Source: Symbiodinium natans (lineage: Eukaryota > Sar > Dinophyceae > Suessiales > Symbiodiniaceae). Taken from it: a stretch of 57,039 bases of DNA. Shown piece by piece: positions 8,119 to 18,019 of the stretch; position 1 is the stretch's first letter; every line of letters starts with the position of its first letter. The notes under the pieces were generated by a model. That model saw only the letters and a list, made by a program, of their open reading frames with translations, was not told the origin of the DNA and did no database searches. The position numbers and the translations under genes were made by a program. Where the stretch lies: the NCBI GenBank assembly GCA_905221605.1, contig CAJNDS010002839.1, forward strand, positions 206,501 to 263,539, written 5' to 3'.

Positions 8119-8777
8119 CGAGGCAATGGCCTGGCCAATCAGCTGCCTGACCGGGCCTCGTATGAGGTCCAGCAAGTCAGGCACCTGAGCATCCTTGCTC
8201 GAGGTGGGTGGAGGGTAGTGTATACCCTCGAGCAGGAACCCCGCTGGGTTTTAAAGGTAGGCCTCCCAAGTTCCCACCACTTTGAGTGGGAATTATTTGG
8301 GTTGGCCTACGATTCCTGGCCCCAAGTCTGCCGGAGGTTCACCCTCCAGGTCGAGGTTCCTGGGATCCCAGACCAGGACTTGCGAGCTTTCGCAGTCGAG
8401 AAGATGGTACCCCCAATTCGCCCGACACCGGACGGGTCATTCCTCCAGATGTGTCTGATGATCTGTTTCTGGTGCGGGCTTCGTCTTCCGGAGGGGTACC
8501 TCCATCCCCGCGACCAGGACGACCATAATTGGGGGTACCTTGGGATGCCCAAGTACCACCGGTTGACAAGCTTGGACGTGGCCAACTGGGGCACCAGGGA
8601 GCATTATGGTTTCCCCAGCCTGACCCGGCTCGTCTCCTTCTTCCGGTGGTTTGACCAAGACTCACCCACCTTGAGCAGCAAGGTCAGGAGGTGGGTGCCA
8701 GCATCCCTTTGCTGGCCAGCTTGTTGTTGTGGGAGTTGAAAAGTATGGACATGGTATTTGTCGAGGCTCTCATCGAC
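8119..8777 (+). repeat. Fold-back element, right arm, inner part
   Basis: Reverse complement of 7524-8096 with scattered substitutions and an extra segment of about 90 bp near 8302-8395. It ends with ...CTCTCATCGAC at 8777, exactly where the 20.9 kb element begins. Its natural continuation (ATGAAAG...) is found at 29707. Confidence 0.88.
8218..8777 (+). pseudogene. Fold-back element ORF, right-arm copy, split by insertion
   Basis: Same unknown protein as on the left arm, with a longer upstream part (ELFGLAYDSWPQVCRRF and EVPGIPDQDLRAF, absent from the left arm). It is in frame to about 8739 and then shows a small frame change. The last residues before the break (VFVEALID) continue at 29707 with MKVLYELPSPDYGLARPLGN. 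The 20.9 kb element therefore landed inside this gene, between codons for Asp and Met. Confidence 0.6.
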
Positions 8778-9107
8778 AGCTTACTGTTCGCGAGCGAATT
8801 GTGTTTTATCGCTTGCTTCCAATAATGCCTTGCGAAAAAATACGGAATGCCGTTTGTTCGCTGTTTGAAGCCAAAAGTTATTTTGATGCTTTGAATTTCA
8901 CATGTCCAACACTTGCCTGTCGCAGGGCCTGCATGTCTCTGTGGTCAGCGAATGCAAAGTGGTAGTGACTATCGGCAACTTGTTGCGATGTGCCTTGGTG
9001 AGCAACCTGCCATGATATTTGGATGCAACGTTATTGGGTAATGTGGCTGTTTTATGTGTGTCCCTTGAAGTGCAGCACTGGCTCATTGCACCGTGCGCAA
9101 AATTTGT
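8778..9107 (+). repeat. Split direct repeat A1 (left end of YR element)
   Basis: Begins AGCTTACTGTTCGCGAGCG and matches 28895-29223. Similarity stops abruptly after AAAATTTGT at 9107. It contains a 60-codon open stretch shared with A2, which is probably fortuitous. Confidence 0.92.
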
Positions 9108-9374
9108 GTGAAACCGGGGTCTGGGGCTCTAACAGGTCCTGCTTCAAACAGGCCCCGCTTCTAACCTTGGCCTTAGGCCCTGTGCAAGCTGCCTGCGTGA
9201 AGCAGGCAGTGGATGGGAGCTCGCCTCCGCGGGCAAGCGGCGATTGCATCGCCTGTGTGTTTGGGCGCCCCTGGGCCGGTAACTCCTGCCAATCGCCCCT
9301 GCGCGTGTTTTTGTTCCGGCTTCTGCCTGGGTGTGGCTTTCCTTCTGTTGGCCATCAGCCTCTGCTAGCCTTCC

Positions 9375-9563
9375 ATGGGCTCCACGTGCGGACGCCGTGC
9401 GGCGCCAGAGCCGCTTGTCGAGCAGGATCCTGCCATCCCAGCCTGTCAGCAAATCTGTCAGCAGTGTGGCCGTAACGGTTGTATCAGGTACCGCATCAAC
9501 CACAACCACCACTGGTGCGCACACTGTGTGATTGCTTGGTACCTGGCAGTCTACGACAGGTGA
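9375..9563 (+). CDS. Zinc-ribbon microprotein, start of cargo region
   Basis: 62 codons from ATG at 9375. The C-terminal half carries CQQICQQCGRNGC then HWCAHC, spacing suited to a zinc ribbon. Its stop TGA (9561-9563) overlaps by one base the ATG (9563) of the next large ORF (TGATG), an arrangement seen where translation couples two ORFs. No function is assigned. The alternative that it is a noncoding leader cannot be excluded because of its size. Confidence 0.45.
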   Translation: MGSTCGRRAAPEPLVEQDPAIPACQQICQQCGRNGCIRYRINHNHHWCAHCVIAWYLAVYDR

Positions 9564-12313
9564 TGGCGTCTCCCGAGCCCCCTGCAACCACTGCGCCCCC
9601 CGCCACCCCAACACCCCCCGGTGTCGCCCCGGTGTGTGTGGTCAAGCGCTTCAGGAAGGGTCTCCCCGGGCCATCTCCAGCGGTCAAAAGGGGGGAACAT
9701 TCCAATAAAGGAGATGGGCCGGCAGACATTAAGCATGGCATCCAAACCTCAGAGGCTGTGAGGTCTGAGCTTGGTGAGCCTAGCTACCAGGCTTCTGATG
9801 CCCCTGTAAGAATGGGAATTGCCCAATCATCACAGTCTCTTGATGCGCTGCGTGGGAGTGATCCCGTTGATTTGGGGTCTGAGAAACCTGATGGCCAATC
9901 CGCGGCCTCGGGATCTGGGCTTTGTGCGCCTGTTAATAGTCCAGCAAGGTTCCATGTCAATGTTGGCTCCTCCCTTACAGCACAGTCTGGTGCAGCGCTA
10001 CGTGGGAGTGAAGCCGAAGATTTGGTGCCTGAGAAACCTGATGGCCAATCCTTAGATGATGCTGTCCGCATGGGGTCTGTTCCTTCCGTTCAGCATAGGG
10101 ATGCAGCATGTACGACCGAAGCTGGTGGAGCTGTTTCGTCTGGGGAAGCCGAGCACTCTTGCGAGCCAACACATGTTGCACCTGAGCGTGTCTGGGCCCG
10201 CATGGTTAAGGCTGATGATTCGTGTTCTCCTGCTGAACCCATCGAACAGCCATCCAGGCCTGATGAGCTGAATGCATCTCATCGTGCCCAGCCATGTGTG
10301 CCCCGTTCTGGCCACGCAGTGACTTCATGCCTTGAGCCATTGGAGGAGCTTGAGCACACAGCGTTTCATACTGGCGTTGCGAGGGACACATCACCCACTT
10401 GTCCTGGTGTTTCTGAAGCTTCCTCAAGCTCGATGCCTGCGAAGGATGGGGAGCCCCATGGTGTTGAGCCCGATCTTGTTGGCCGAAGCGTCCCATCGGT
10501 TTATGTCGCCAGACAACATGATCACCTGCAGGAGGAGGGTAGCTCTACGCCGAGTAGTTCGGATGCTGAAACTGTGGGTGTGCCGTATCCAGAGGTACAG
10601 CTGGACTTCAATATGAGTCATGATGCCCATGGCAAGCCAGCTCCTGATACCTGCAGCCCTCGGACCAATGACTCTGGGGTTGAAGCCAAAACTGCTGTTT
10701 CAAATGCTGGTAGGACCAGCCCGGAGCCCAAAGGCCTTTCCCCTTGTGGTCATGTCACGTCCGCAAAGCAGGCTACCCACTCGCGGCTCGAGGTCCCTGC
10801 TGGTACCAGCAGTGCGCCATCCCTTCGCCCGTCCCAAACCAGTGGGCTCAACTCAAAGTGCTCTTCGCACAAAAGTCCAGCTGTGTCGGGGACTTCCGTT
10901 CAAGGTGTGCCCACTGGCACCATGCGTGACGGGGTCCGACCAGGGCCAAGGCGGGTTTTCATGGGGTCAGCAGGTGTCCTTGATGTGCCCATGAAGGTGT
11001 CAACGCATAGAGTGCAGCAAGTGGTAGCCCCCATGAGTTCGCGGCCTGTCTTTACCGGTCCAGGCTCAATTCCCCGGCGGACCGAATGCTTCCCCAAGCA
11101 GGCCACAGCTTCCCCTTGTGCTGGGGAAGCTGAAGCCTTGGTTCTGGAAAGCGTGTGCGGCACATCTGAAGCCCTGCTGCCCGGTGGTCGGCCACTGCCT
11201 CCTCGTCCGCCAACCCCGAAGCGGAAGAGACTTGAGCCCGAAGACGTCAGCCGCTCAAGTGACTCAGCCACATCTGGCGAGGGAGTCACGCTCACTCCGG
11301 AGAATGCGGAGGCATTTCTGGCCAGACTTGATGCCCGGCCCACGTGTCCTTCAGGTCATCCGTTGCTTTCCTTTGGGTCGCCTGAGCCAAATAGGTGGTG
11401 CAGCGTGTGCAAGAGGGAGTTCGCCACGCGGCGCTTGCTTTGGGGATGCAGGGTCTGCGACTTTGACATTTGCGGAAATTGCTTGGCCAATCAGCGCAGT
11501 GGTCCCGCCATTTCTCCTGCCCCCAGTCAAGAGGCCAATCAAGGTCCAATGCCCAGTGAGGCAAAGGCGTGGCCCTCAATAAAGCTCCTGCGTGCATCAG
11601 GATTCTTGACAGGCAAAGACATGTTCCCGGATGACCTTCGTCTCGCCCTGGATGTGGATGGGCGAAATTTGTCGGTTTTGGGCTCGAGCAGGGCGCCCGA
11701 GCTCAAAGGTGGGTTCCGGAAGGTGTACCATCTGAAGGGTGAGGAGCCAGCTGCCAACCTGGTGTTAAAGCTCGCTGGATGTGACGCCGACAATGTCAAT
11801 GAAGTTCGAAGCGCTACTGCGTGTCCTGCGGCCTTTGCTCGCATCTTCGACAGCGGCTCCATTTGGGTGTCCCTTGGAGAGAAAGGTTTGTGCCAGGCGC
11901 ATTATGTTGTTGCGGAACGCGCGATCCCGTTGACCGCTTTGTTGGAGGGCCCAGCTCTGCCTCCCGCAGCATGCACTTCTCTGGCTCTCCAATGTTGTCG
12001 AGTTGTGCTTCAGGCCACCCTTGCTGGCATCAAGTGCCGGGACCTTGGACAGAAACAGTGGGGCTTCAGGGTCCCACCAGGTTTCAACTTCCATGATGAG
12101 GTTTCCTTGCAGCAGGTGCGCAACAGCTTGGTGGGAGAGGATTTCACCCTCATCATCCTTGATGCCAATTGCTGCATCCCGGTGCCCCAGGCGATCCTTT
12201 TGGGGCCACGTAAAATGGCTTCATACTGGGCCCTCCTAACACCGCTAGTGAGCGGCTCCAAATGTTTCTCCGTGCTCATAACTTCAATGCCCGCAGTTGT
12301 CTTTCCGCTTTGA
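9563..12313 (+). CDS. Large cargo protein: disordered N-terminus, C1-like zinc finger, kinase-like C-terminus
   Basis: 916 codons from the ATG at 9563 (the frame is open further up to 9479). Residues about 1-610 are low complexity with two internal repeats around ALRGSD...EKPDGQS. A Cys/His domain follows: CPSGHPLL, WCSVCKREF, WGCRVCDFDICGNCL, the DC1/C1-like pattern. The last 220 residues show weak protein-kinase-like order: GGFRKVYHL (glycine-loop region), LVLKLAG (Lys), YVVAERAIPLTALL (hinge), CRDLGQKQWGF (HRD-like) and LIILDAN (DFG-like). Catalytic motifs are degenerate, so a pseudokinase or kinase-like fold is the most that can be said. It is a long intact frame, in contrast to the damaged pol genes downstream, which suggests coding constraint or recent capture. 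Confidence 0.6.
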   Translation: MASPEPPATTAPPATPTPPGVAPVCVVKRFRKGLPGPSPAVKRGEHSNKGDGPADIKHGIQTSEAVRSELGEPSYQASDAPVRMGIAQSSQSLDALRGSDPVDLGSEKPDGQSAASGSGLCAPVNSPARFHVNVGSSLTAQSGAALRGSEAEDLVPEKPDGQSLDDAVRMGSVPSVQHRDAACTTEAGGAVSSGEAEHSCEPTHVAPERVWARMVKADDSCSPAEPIEQPSRPDELNASHRAQPCVPRSGHAVTSCLEPLEELEHTAFHTGVARDTSPTCPGVSEASSSSMPAKDGEPHGVEPDLVGRSVPSVYVARQHDHLQEEGSSTPSSSDAETVGVPYPEVQLDFNMSHDAHGKPAPDTCSPRTNDSGVEAKTAVSNAGRTSPEPKGLSPCGHVTSAKQATHSRLEVPAGTSSAPSLRPSQTSGLNSKCSSHKSPAVSGTSVQGVPTGTMRDGVRPGPRRVFMGSAGVLDVPMKVSTHRVQQVVAPMSSRPVFTGPGSIPRRTECFPKQATASPCAGEAEALVLESVCGTSEALLPGGRPLPPRPPTPKRKRLEPEDVSRSSDSATSGEGVTLTPENAEAFLARLDARPTCPSGHPLLSFGSPEPNRWCSVCKREFATRRLLWGCRVCDFDICGNCLANQRSGPAISPAPSQEANQGPMPSEAKAWPSIKLLRASGFLTGKDMFPDDLRLALDVDGRNLSVLGSSRAPELKGGFRKVYHLKGEEPAANLVLKLAGCDADNVNEVRSATACPAAFARIFDSGSIWVSLGEKGLCQAHYVVAERAIPLTALLEGPALPPAACTSLALQCCRVVLQATLAGIKCRDLGQKQWGFRVPPGFNFHDEVSLQQVRNSLVGEDFTLIILDANCCIPVPQAILLGPRKMASYWALLTPLVSGSKCFSVLITSMPAVVFPL

Positions 12314-13748
12314 CGCGCGATCACGTTACGGGGCCTTGTTCATGAGCCGTGCACATTGCACATGTGTTTTGCACTGTCTGCAACCCATATCCGATGGTCG
12401 TCCTGATGTGGCCTCGAAACACCGGCAAAGCCAAGCTGGTGATGCGGGCGCGTTGCAAATGTGTTTTGCAATATCTGCAACCCATATCAGATGGAAGTCG
12501 CGATGTTGCCTTGAAAGCAAGGCTGATCCGGACTAATGATGAGGATGCGGTTTGCAAAGCAAGAAAAGACATGAGCTTGCGCTCACACATGTATTGTATG
12601 TTACAATTGCATGAGACGAGCAATGTCTGCTCAGCCAAGGGGCTATGAGGGTCTCATGAAGTGGCACATGGTGCCTTTGTATGAGCCAAGGGGCTGTCAT
12701 ACAACATGGCCATGGTGCCAGATGTGTCCATTGGACTATTGATGCTTATGCAAGGATGCAGGCTCAAAGCCATGATCATGAGCGCATGACTTTCTGTAAA
12801 CACTTACTGCTTGTGATGTTTGGTAGCCTCCTTGAGGAATCATGCCTGTAGAGTCATGTGGTTTGAAAAACAGTGCCATGCTGTCTATAGTGGTAGTGCA
12901 TGCCTTGTCTGTTGTGTTCGAGGCGACCGTGGCATCCTGGTCAACGTGCTCATCGTCCGCCTGAAGACCCTTGTGACGGAAGCAATGTTTGGCGCACCGC
13001 CCAAGCCTTCCAAACTCAGGTCCGCCTTCCTGCACCAGTGGCCAGTTTGTCCGGTGTGGAACCAAGCAGAATACCATTGTTTTGCAGCCATGCTGCCAAT
13101 TCCCTTCGTGCACCCAGTGCTAGTCCCTGCCTACAGCCAAGCTTCCCAGTTCAGGGATGACGAGCCATCCGCCAAGTGACGCAACTAATCCTGGCAAGAC
13201 GCTCACCCATACATGGTCTTGCTGGATGGTCGCATCCGCGGCCGCGAATGATGTTGCCCGCGGGGCAGCAGTAGTGCTCCAACGGCATTGCAATCAACCC
13301 TACAGGGTTCATTTGCGGTGCTTCCGTGTTTTGCTCGGTTGCCCTGTGCTGTGTGAATCCCCATGCTCTGCTCCAGTGCTCCTCCTGCAGGCTTTGCGTA
13401 CATGTGCGGAAGTGTTGTGCCACCTGGCCCTGGTGGGCGCGTGTAGTGCTGGTACCCATCATTCCGTGGTTAAGTGCCGCTCGGAGACTGCCTTAGGCCT
13501 ACCTCTTGAGGCCAGTACACCAAGGGCTTTCCCTTTCGATGATCACTCCTTGAGTTATGTAAGCAATTCCCTCGCCTGTTCACGCCACGGTGTTGGGTAT
13601 GTTCCGTGTGTGGTGCAGCATGGCTCAAGCAAGGTCACAGGCTTGCTGCACCCCAGGGGTGCAGCAGCATGGCTCAGGTGAGCCCCGGGCTTGTTGCACC
13701 CAATCCCCTGTCCTTTGTCGGTCAGATGCTGCCCTGGCCTCTGAGCCT
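12314..13748. other. Cargo intergenic region with short duplication
   Basis: No convincing gene. A segment beginning near 12361 (GTGTTTTGCA then CTGCAACCCATATC) is repeated about 97 bp downstream (near 12458). A second minor repetition is the phrase GAGCCAAGGGGCT around 12630-12690. Open frames of about 120-170 codons exist on plus (12820-13179, 13157-13681) but show no recognisable motif and overlap minus-strand frames of similar length. Confidence 0.5.
12361..12510 (+). repeat. Tandem duplication of about 97 bp
   Basis: Two imperfect copies: the stretch with GTGTTTTGCA and CAACCCATATC at about 12364-12391 recurs at about 12461-12488, each followed by GATGG and a GTGATGCGG/GATGTTGCC-like segment. 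Confidence 0.65.
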
Positions 13749-14099
13749 ATGCACCTCCTCTCCGTGTGGTACCTGAACGGAAATGCACTTTGGCTCATCT
13801 CGCGTGGTCACGTGCTTGGGCTGCCGCCAGCCAATAGTCCTTGCTTTATGGTCCGCGACGGACGCTGGGTCACTGGTCCTGGCCTTTCAGACGAGTCATC
13901 TTTTGCTCCTGCATTCTGTGTGATGTATGACTGGCTCCTTGCGCGTGGCTGGGGCCGCGTAGCTATCCGATATCCCAATGAAGGCCCTGGGGGCGTGACT
14001 TGCACAACATATGCTGAGGCCTGTGCCGCCTCCCACACGTGGCAGCTGCTGGGCTCGTGTCGCGTGCGAAACGGTCAGTGTGCCTGCGCCTTACCCTAA
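13749..14099 (+). CDS. Small cargo ORF, Trp/Cys rich, unknown
   Basis: 116 codons from the ATG at 13749 (frame open up to 13590). Composition is globular rather than low complexity: VWYLNGNALWLISRGH, DGRWVTGPGLSDE, YDWLLARGWGRVAIRYP, and a Cys-rich end. No family recognised. It lies between repeat-rich noncoding stretches within the YR element, on the same strand as all other element ORFs. Could be a fragment of a larger gene. Confidence 0.35.
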   Translation: MHLLSVWYLNGNALWLISRGHVLGLPPANSPCFMVRDGRWVTGPGLSDESSFAPAFCVMYDWLLARGWGRVAIRYPNEGPGGVTCTTYAEACAASHTWQLLGSCRVRNGQCACALP

Positions 14100-15367
14100 G
14101 AAGCTCATGTGGTCTAGGGCCATGACGTCTGCCTTGCCCGCTGACGCTCACGACCCACTTCCCAGCAGTCACCCTGTCTGTCGTGACAAGACTTTGAACC
14201 TGGTCTTGCACGCCCCTGCAATAACTCACCAAGTGTGGTGTGGTGCAATGACAGGGCCCGCTTGGATCCTGTGCCCTGTCTGTGGGCCCTCGGCCGCTGA
14301 CTCCCCTGACTCAGCTTTCCCTACTGCCCCTGCTGGGCAGTTGGTTCTTCGCTGCCAAGATGCTCTCCGCGGTTAAGTGGGGAGGTTTGTGGTTTTGGTT
14401 TGCACAACTGTGGCGGCTGCTATTTTGGAGGTCTTGTTGGCACAGCTGTGGTGGCTGTTGCTTTCGTCACAGCAGTGGTGGCTGCTGTTTCCGGTTACCT
14501 TGTGTGGTGGCTGGTGTCGCTGTAAGTGCGCCCGTTAGAAGCGCCCGAGGTTCGTGAACAATTGGTTTGGTTAGGTGGTCGCCGGGTCTCCTGGATGATC
14601 TGGGCGCCCGTACGTCTGAGTCCTTAGTTTCCGGGCGACGCTCGCCGGGTCTCCTGACCCGACGAATAGCGTGCGGGTCTCTTGACCTGATGCATGGCTT
14701 GCTCTCCTTGGGCCTGTGTTGGGTGGCTAGTGGACCGAACGCCTGGCGTGCTCTCACTAAATCTTGGTATACGGTTGGCGCCCGCCGGGTCCACTGGACC
14801 AAATGCTTGGTTCACATGTGGCTTGGCCGTATCTCTAAACCTCTAGGGCACGGGTAGTGGTCTCCGGCCTTCTGACCTGATGCAGGACTGAATCTCCCTG
14901 AGCCTCGTGAGATTGCCCATGGCCGTGTTTCCCTGAGCCTTGTTTGACTTGCCACGCAGGTCCCGCTGACCTGACGCCGGACGGGCCCTTCCTGAGTCTT
15001 GGTATGCGGTTGACGCTCGACTTGTCTACTCAACTTATCGCCTCGCGATACGTGTAGCTTGGTCGCCCCTCCCCTTTGCTCTCTTTGCAATGGATGCATG
15101 GACGGTAGAGTTTCAGGTGTGCGGCCCGGTGAAAGTTGGGATACGCTGTGCTCTTCAAGATGCCACAGGATCAAGATCTCTGTATCGTTCTTCGAATGCC
15201 TGGAGAAGATAGAGCTTTATTGTTCAAAGGAAACAACATCAAAAAATAAGGCTTATCGGCTCAAACCTGAGTGGGGTTCTTTTGTGTAGGGTCAACCGTG
15301 CCTGTGGCCCCAAACTGGCTCGCTTTTTAACCGGGACCCCCCTCGACGTTGTAGACAGTGCTGCCTC
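14100..15367. other. Repeat-rich noncoding stretch of the cargo region
   Basis: Contains a short GC-rich minisatellite (about 14400-14510, units around GTGGTGGCTGTTGCTTTCG) and a degenerate tandem array (about 14580-15030). No gene is supported. Confidence 0.5.
14578..15030 (+). repeat. Degenerate tandem array, GGGTCTCCTGACCTGATG-type units
   Basis: Diverged units recur at about 14583, 14650, 14680, 14790, 14865 and 14958. Each has a (G)GGTCTCCTGACC(C)GA-like core followed by a CCTGAGTCTTG/CCTTGGGCC-like block. Spacing varies from about 30 to 110 bp. Confidence 0.5.
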
Positions 15368-18019
15368 ATGACTCGACTGATGTGGAACACATGCAGTCCT
15401 GCCCTGGCACTCACAGCGCTGATTGTACAACTGATGTGGCATGCTTGTACATGTGCCTGGTTGGTTCCAGGCTGGCTCACGCCTCTGCCTGAGGTGAACA
15501 TGGAGACCTCAACACACGACAATGGGCAAGCTCCGGGCACGCCGGATACGATTGATGAGTTGTGGGATGATTTTGTGGCAGAGACTGGTGGACTGTCCAC
15601 TGCCAACAATCCAGCGACGAGCTCACAGAACTCCCAAGCTCTCACTCTGCAATGCTCAGATGATGATACCGCACATCTATTCTGCGATGAGGCCCTGGTG
15701 ACGGTAGACAACCCACAGGATGTTCAGACATGCTGGTGTGAGCTTCAACCATGTTTGTGTCTTGCGGGTGATCAGGAAGATGAACAGGATGATGCAACGG
15801 TGATCTTGCCACAAGAAAACACGATTGAGCCGGACATCATGCAAGTGGATGCCTTCACGCCTGACTTGGTTGGTGCCCCCCTGACGCCGCAATCACAACT
15901 TTCAGAAGACTATGTGGATATCCATCAGGACGATATATCACTTGAGGATTTGCTTGGGCTTGCAGATGGCCATGGCACGCAATCTGTTCCCAGATTTCCC
16001 TTTACACTGCGAAACGGCAACAACACGCACATCATGCTGCCAGTGCCGACAGGTCGCACTCCGAACAGTCAGGAAGCAGACTTTCTGCGCGATTCCTGCT
16101 GTGGTTGCGGGCAAAAACAGCATGACCCTCGCTCTCTCAAGATGCACCTGCAGAAAGCACACCCTGACATCTGGATACCTGCTGAGGAAATAGAGTCCCA
16201 ATGCAAAACCTTTTTGCTGCCTGCCACTAAACAATGCCCGTACTGCCGCAAGACCTTTGCCAACGGCAAAACACACGGCCCAGTTTGTCCTGTTATTTTC
16301 CAGTTCTGCACCCTCGCTGCTCATGGCCTCGGAAGTCCTGGCCATCCTAGGACCGATCATGCCCACCTTGAGGGAAATGGAGGAGCATCCTGCCAAACGT
16401 CCCCGCCCAGATCCTCGCGAAGCACAGCAGACGAAGGGGAAAGGCAAAGGAAAGGGCAAAAAGTCCAGCAGTCGCCATGGAACCTGGTACAAGGGGCATG
16501 GAAAAAGCAGCTACACGGGAGTGGGCCCAGCCATGGAGGCCATGGCCAGGCTCTGCCTCCGGCAGGAGGCGGAACTCAGCGAACTACGGCAAGAGAAGGG
16601 CTTCATCCTGCACTTGGAAACAGCCTTTTACGGGATTCTCGGCCCCATCGTGCAGGCGTCCATGAAGTGGAACGAGCTCTACGAACAGGGCAAGGCGGAC
16701 TGCAACCTACGAACCTGCTTGTTCCGCCTTCTTCTCAAAGAGACAGCAGCTCGCCTGGAGAAGTTCGAAGCAACGCAGGAAAGCATCGGAGCGGCGGTCA
16801 AGCAAAAGTGGGTGACGGAGAACCCGCTGCAGTGGACGTACAATCGTTGGAACCCAGACAGCAAGAAGGCCGAGATCGAAGACACCAAGAAGCCGATGGC
16901 CCACGTGGATGTCAAGCAGCTCCTGACAACAATGGACGAAGCCCTAAAGCAGGACCCAGAAGCGCTGCACCAGTTCAAGGCCCTACGCAAGCTCACGGAA
17001 GAGATGCAGGGAAGCTCAGTGGCGTTCAAAATATCTGTGGGTCTGCGGGGGGCACAGTGCCAACGCCTCTACCAGGCATTCGTGGCGCTCAGCGGGCTGT
17101 CGGCTCTGAACCTCATCGGGGCAAACCTTCACAAAGAGCGGCAAAAGAACAGCCGAGAGGCCGACACTGTACGCCAGATGATCTTGACTCCAGGCTCAGA
17201 CTCCGAAATCCCCTGAACCACAACTACTGCTACATAAATACCGTCTTTCAAGCCTTTCTTCACACATGGCAGCAGGCGGGTTCACGCCCTGGGATGCTGG
17301 GGAAGCTTGGAACCAGTGGTAAGGCGGCGCTTGGCATGCCACAACCTGTTCTGATAGTCAACATGCTTGCAATCCAGACTATTCTGCAAGGATGGACTAA
17401 TCCAAAAATGCAGCATGATGTTGCCGAATTTCTGCATCACATTGTCCGCACCAGCAACATGCCCTATGGCTGGGGCAGGTGGGAGGTGAGACGACACATC
17501 CATGATGCCCTCACGGTTGTGGACTCAGGCTGTCTACGTGCCCCAATAGCCCTTGCAGTGCCAGATGTACCCACCCACATCACCACATGTCTGCGACAAC
17601 ACCATATTGGTGATTCGACGCAATGGGCACTTGTTGATGCACCTGACATGCTCTGTTGCCAGTTGTTAAGATACACTGTGTCAGCCGGAGGGATGACCTC
17701 CAAAAACGAGATACGAGTGGACTATGACAGGAAGCCCATTCTAATTCCTCAATGGAGTGACACGCACAGCCTGCAAACACGCCATATACCGTACCAGATC
17801 ACGGCTGTTGCACTGCACGCAGGCCACACGCCACAATGCGGGCACTATCGTGCACTTCTGTTGGAGGACTGTGCGACCCTCATTGCAGATGATGACATAG
17901 TGCGATTCTGTGCCGCCACGGATGAGCACGATGTGCAAACAACATCCTACGTGTTCTTCCTACGCAGGCTGTCAAATGCTACCGGGAGCATTGATGCAGC
18001 ACCAACGATTGAGCTCTAG
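15368..18019 (+). CDS. Zinc finger plus USP-type (C19) cysteine peptidase reading frame
   Basis: 883 codons without a stop. Residues about 1-235 are acidic and disordered. Residues 236-310 hold Cys/His motifs (CCGCGQKQ...HLQKAHPDIW, then CPYCRKTF). About residues 310-605 are low complexity and look like the wrong-frame reading of the ORF nested at 16323-17216. From residue about 612 a ubiquitin-specific-protease core appears: LRNPLNHNYCYINTVFQAF (Cys box, nucleophile near residue 621), later YQITAVALHAGH and CGHYRALLL (His box, His near residue 826), then DDDIVRF. USPs cut ubiquitin-like conjugates. Continuous translation, two frameshifts, or a splice joining frames are all possible. From memory, zinc finger, MASE-type and C19 modules occur together in dinoflagellate LINE-like ORFs, so this may be the 5' half of such an element lacking its RT. 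Confidence 0.65.
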   Translation: MTRLMWNTCSPALALTALIVQLMWHACTCAWLVPGWLTPLPEVNMETSTHDNGQAPGTPDTIDELWDDFVAETGGLSTANNPATSSQNSQALTLQCSDDDTAHLFCDEALVTVDNPQDVQTCWCELQPCLCLAGDQEDEQDDATVILPQENTIEPDIMQVDAFTPDLVGAPLTPQSQLSEDYVDIHQDDISLEDLLGLADGHGTQSVPRFPFTLRNGNNTHIMLPVPTGRTPNSQEADFLRDSCCGCGQKQHDPRSLKMHLQKAHPDIWIPAEEIESQCKTFLLPATKQCPYCRKTFANGKTHGPVCPVIFQFCTLAAHGLGSPGHPRTDHAHLEGNGGASCQTSPPRSSRSTADEGERQRKGQKVQQSPWNLVQGAWKKQLHGSGPSHGGHGQALPPAGGGTQRTTAREGLHPALGNSLLRDSRPHRAGVHEVERALRTGQGGLQPTNLLVPPSSQRDSSSPGEVRSNAGKHRSGGQAKVGDGEPAAVDVQSLEPRQQEGRDRRHQEADGPRGCQAAPDNNGRSPKAGPRSAAPVQGPTQAHGRDAGKLSGVQNICGSAGGTVPTPLPGIRGAQRAVGSEPHRGKPSQRAAKEQPRGRHCTPDDLDSRLRLRNPLNHNYCYINTVFQAFLHTWQQAGSRPGMLGKLGTSGKAALGMPQPVLIVNMLAIQTILQGWTNPKMQHDVAEFLHHIVRTSNMPYGWGRWEVRRHIHDALTVVDSGCLRAPIALAVPDVPTHITTCLRQHHIGDSTQWALVDAPDMLCCQLLRYTVSAGGMTSKNEIRVDYDRKPILIPQWSDTHSLQTRHIPYQITAVALHAGHTPQCGHYRALLLEDCATLIADDDIVRFCAATDEHDVQTTSYVFFLRRLSNATGSIDAAPTIEL
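16323..17216 (+). CDS. Nested helical Gag/ORF1-like ORF overlapping the USP frame
   Basis: The frame is open from 16257; the natural start is the ATG at 16323 (MASEVLAILGPIMPTLREME). Then come a GKGKGKGKK basic patch, a long helix-rich body (AMARLCLRQEAELSELRQ, LRTCLFRLLLKETAARLEKF, LRKLTEEMQGSSVAFKISV) and an acidic end at 17216. This looks like a folded RNA-binding or multimerisation protein. It lies wholly inside the 883-codon frame, in a different phase, and covers just the part of that frame that looks like nonsense. Its stop comes 12 bases before the USP Cys-box codon. Either protein could be the authentic product over this interval; this one is better by composition. Confidence 0.6.
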   Translation: MASEVLAILGPIMPTLREMEEHPAKRPRPDPREAQQTKGKGKGKGKKSSSRHGTWYKGHGKSSYTGVGPAMEAMARLCLRQEAELSELRQEKGFILHLETAFYGILGPIVQASMKWNELYEQGKADCNLRTCLFRLLLKETAARLEKFEATQESIGAAVKQKWVTENPLQWTYNRWNPDSKKAEIEDTKKPMAHVDVKQLLTTMDEALKQDPEALHQFKALRKLTEEMQGSSVAFKISVGLRGAQCQRLYQAFVALSGLSALNLIGANLHKERQKNSREADTVRQMILTPGSDSEIP

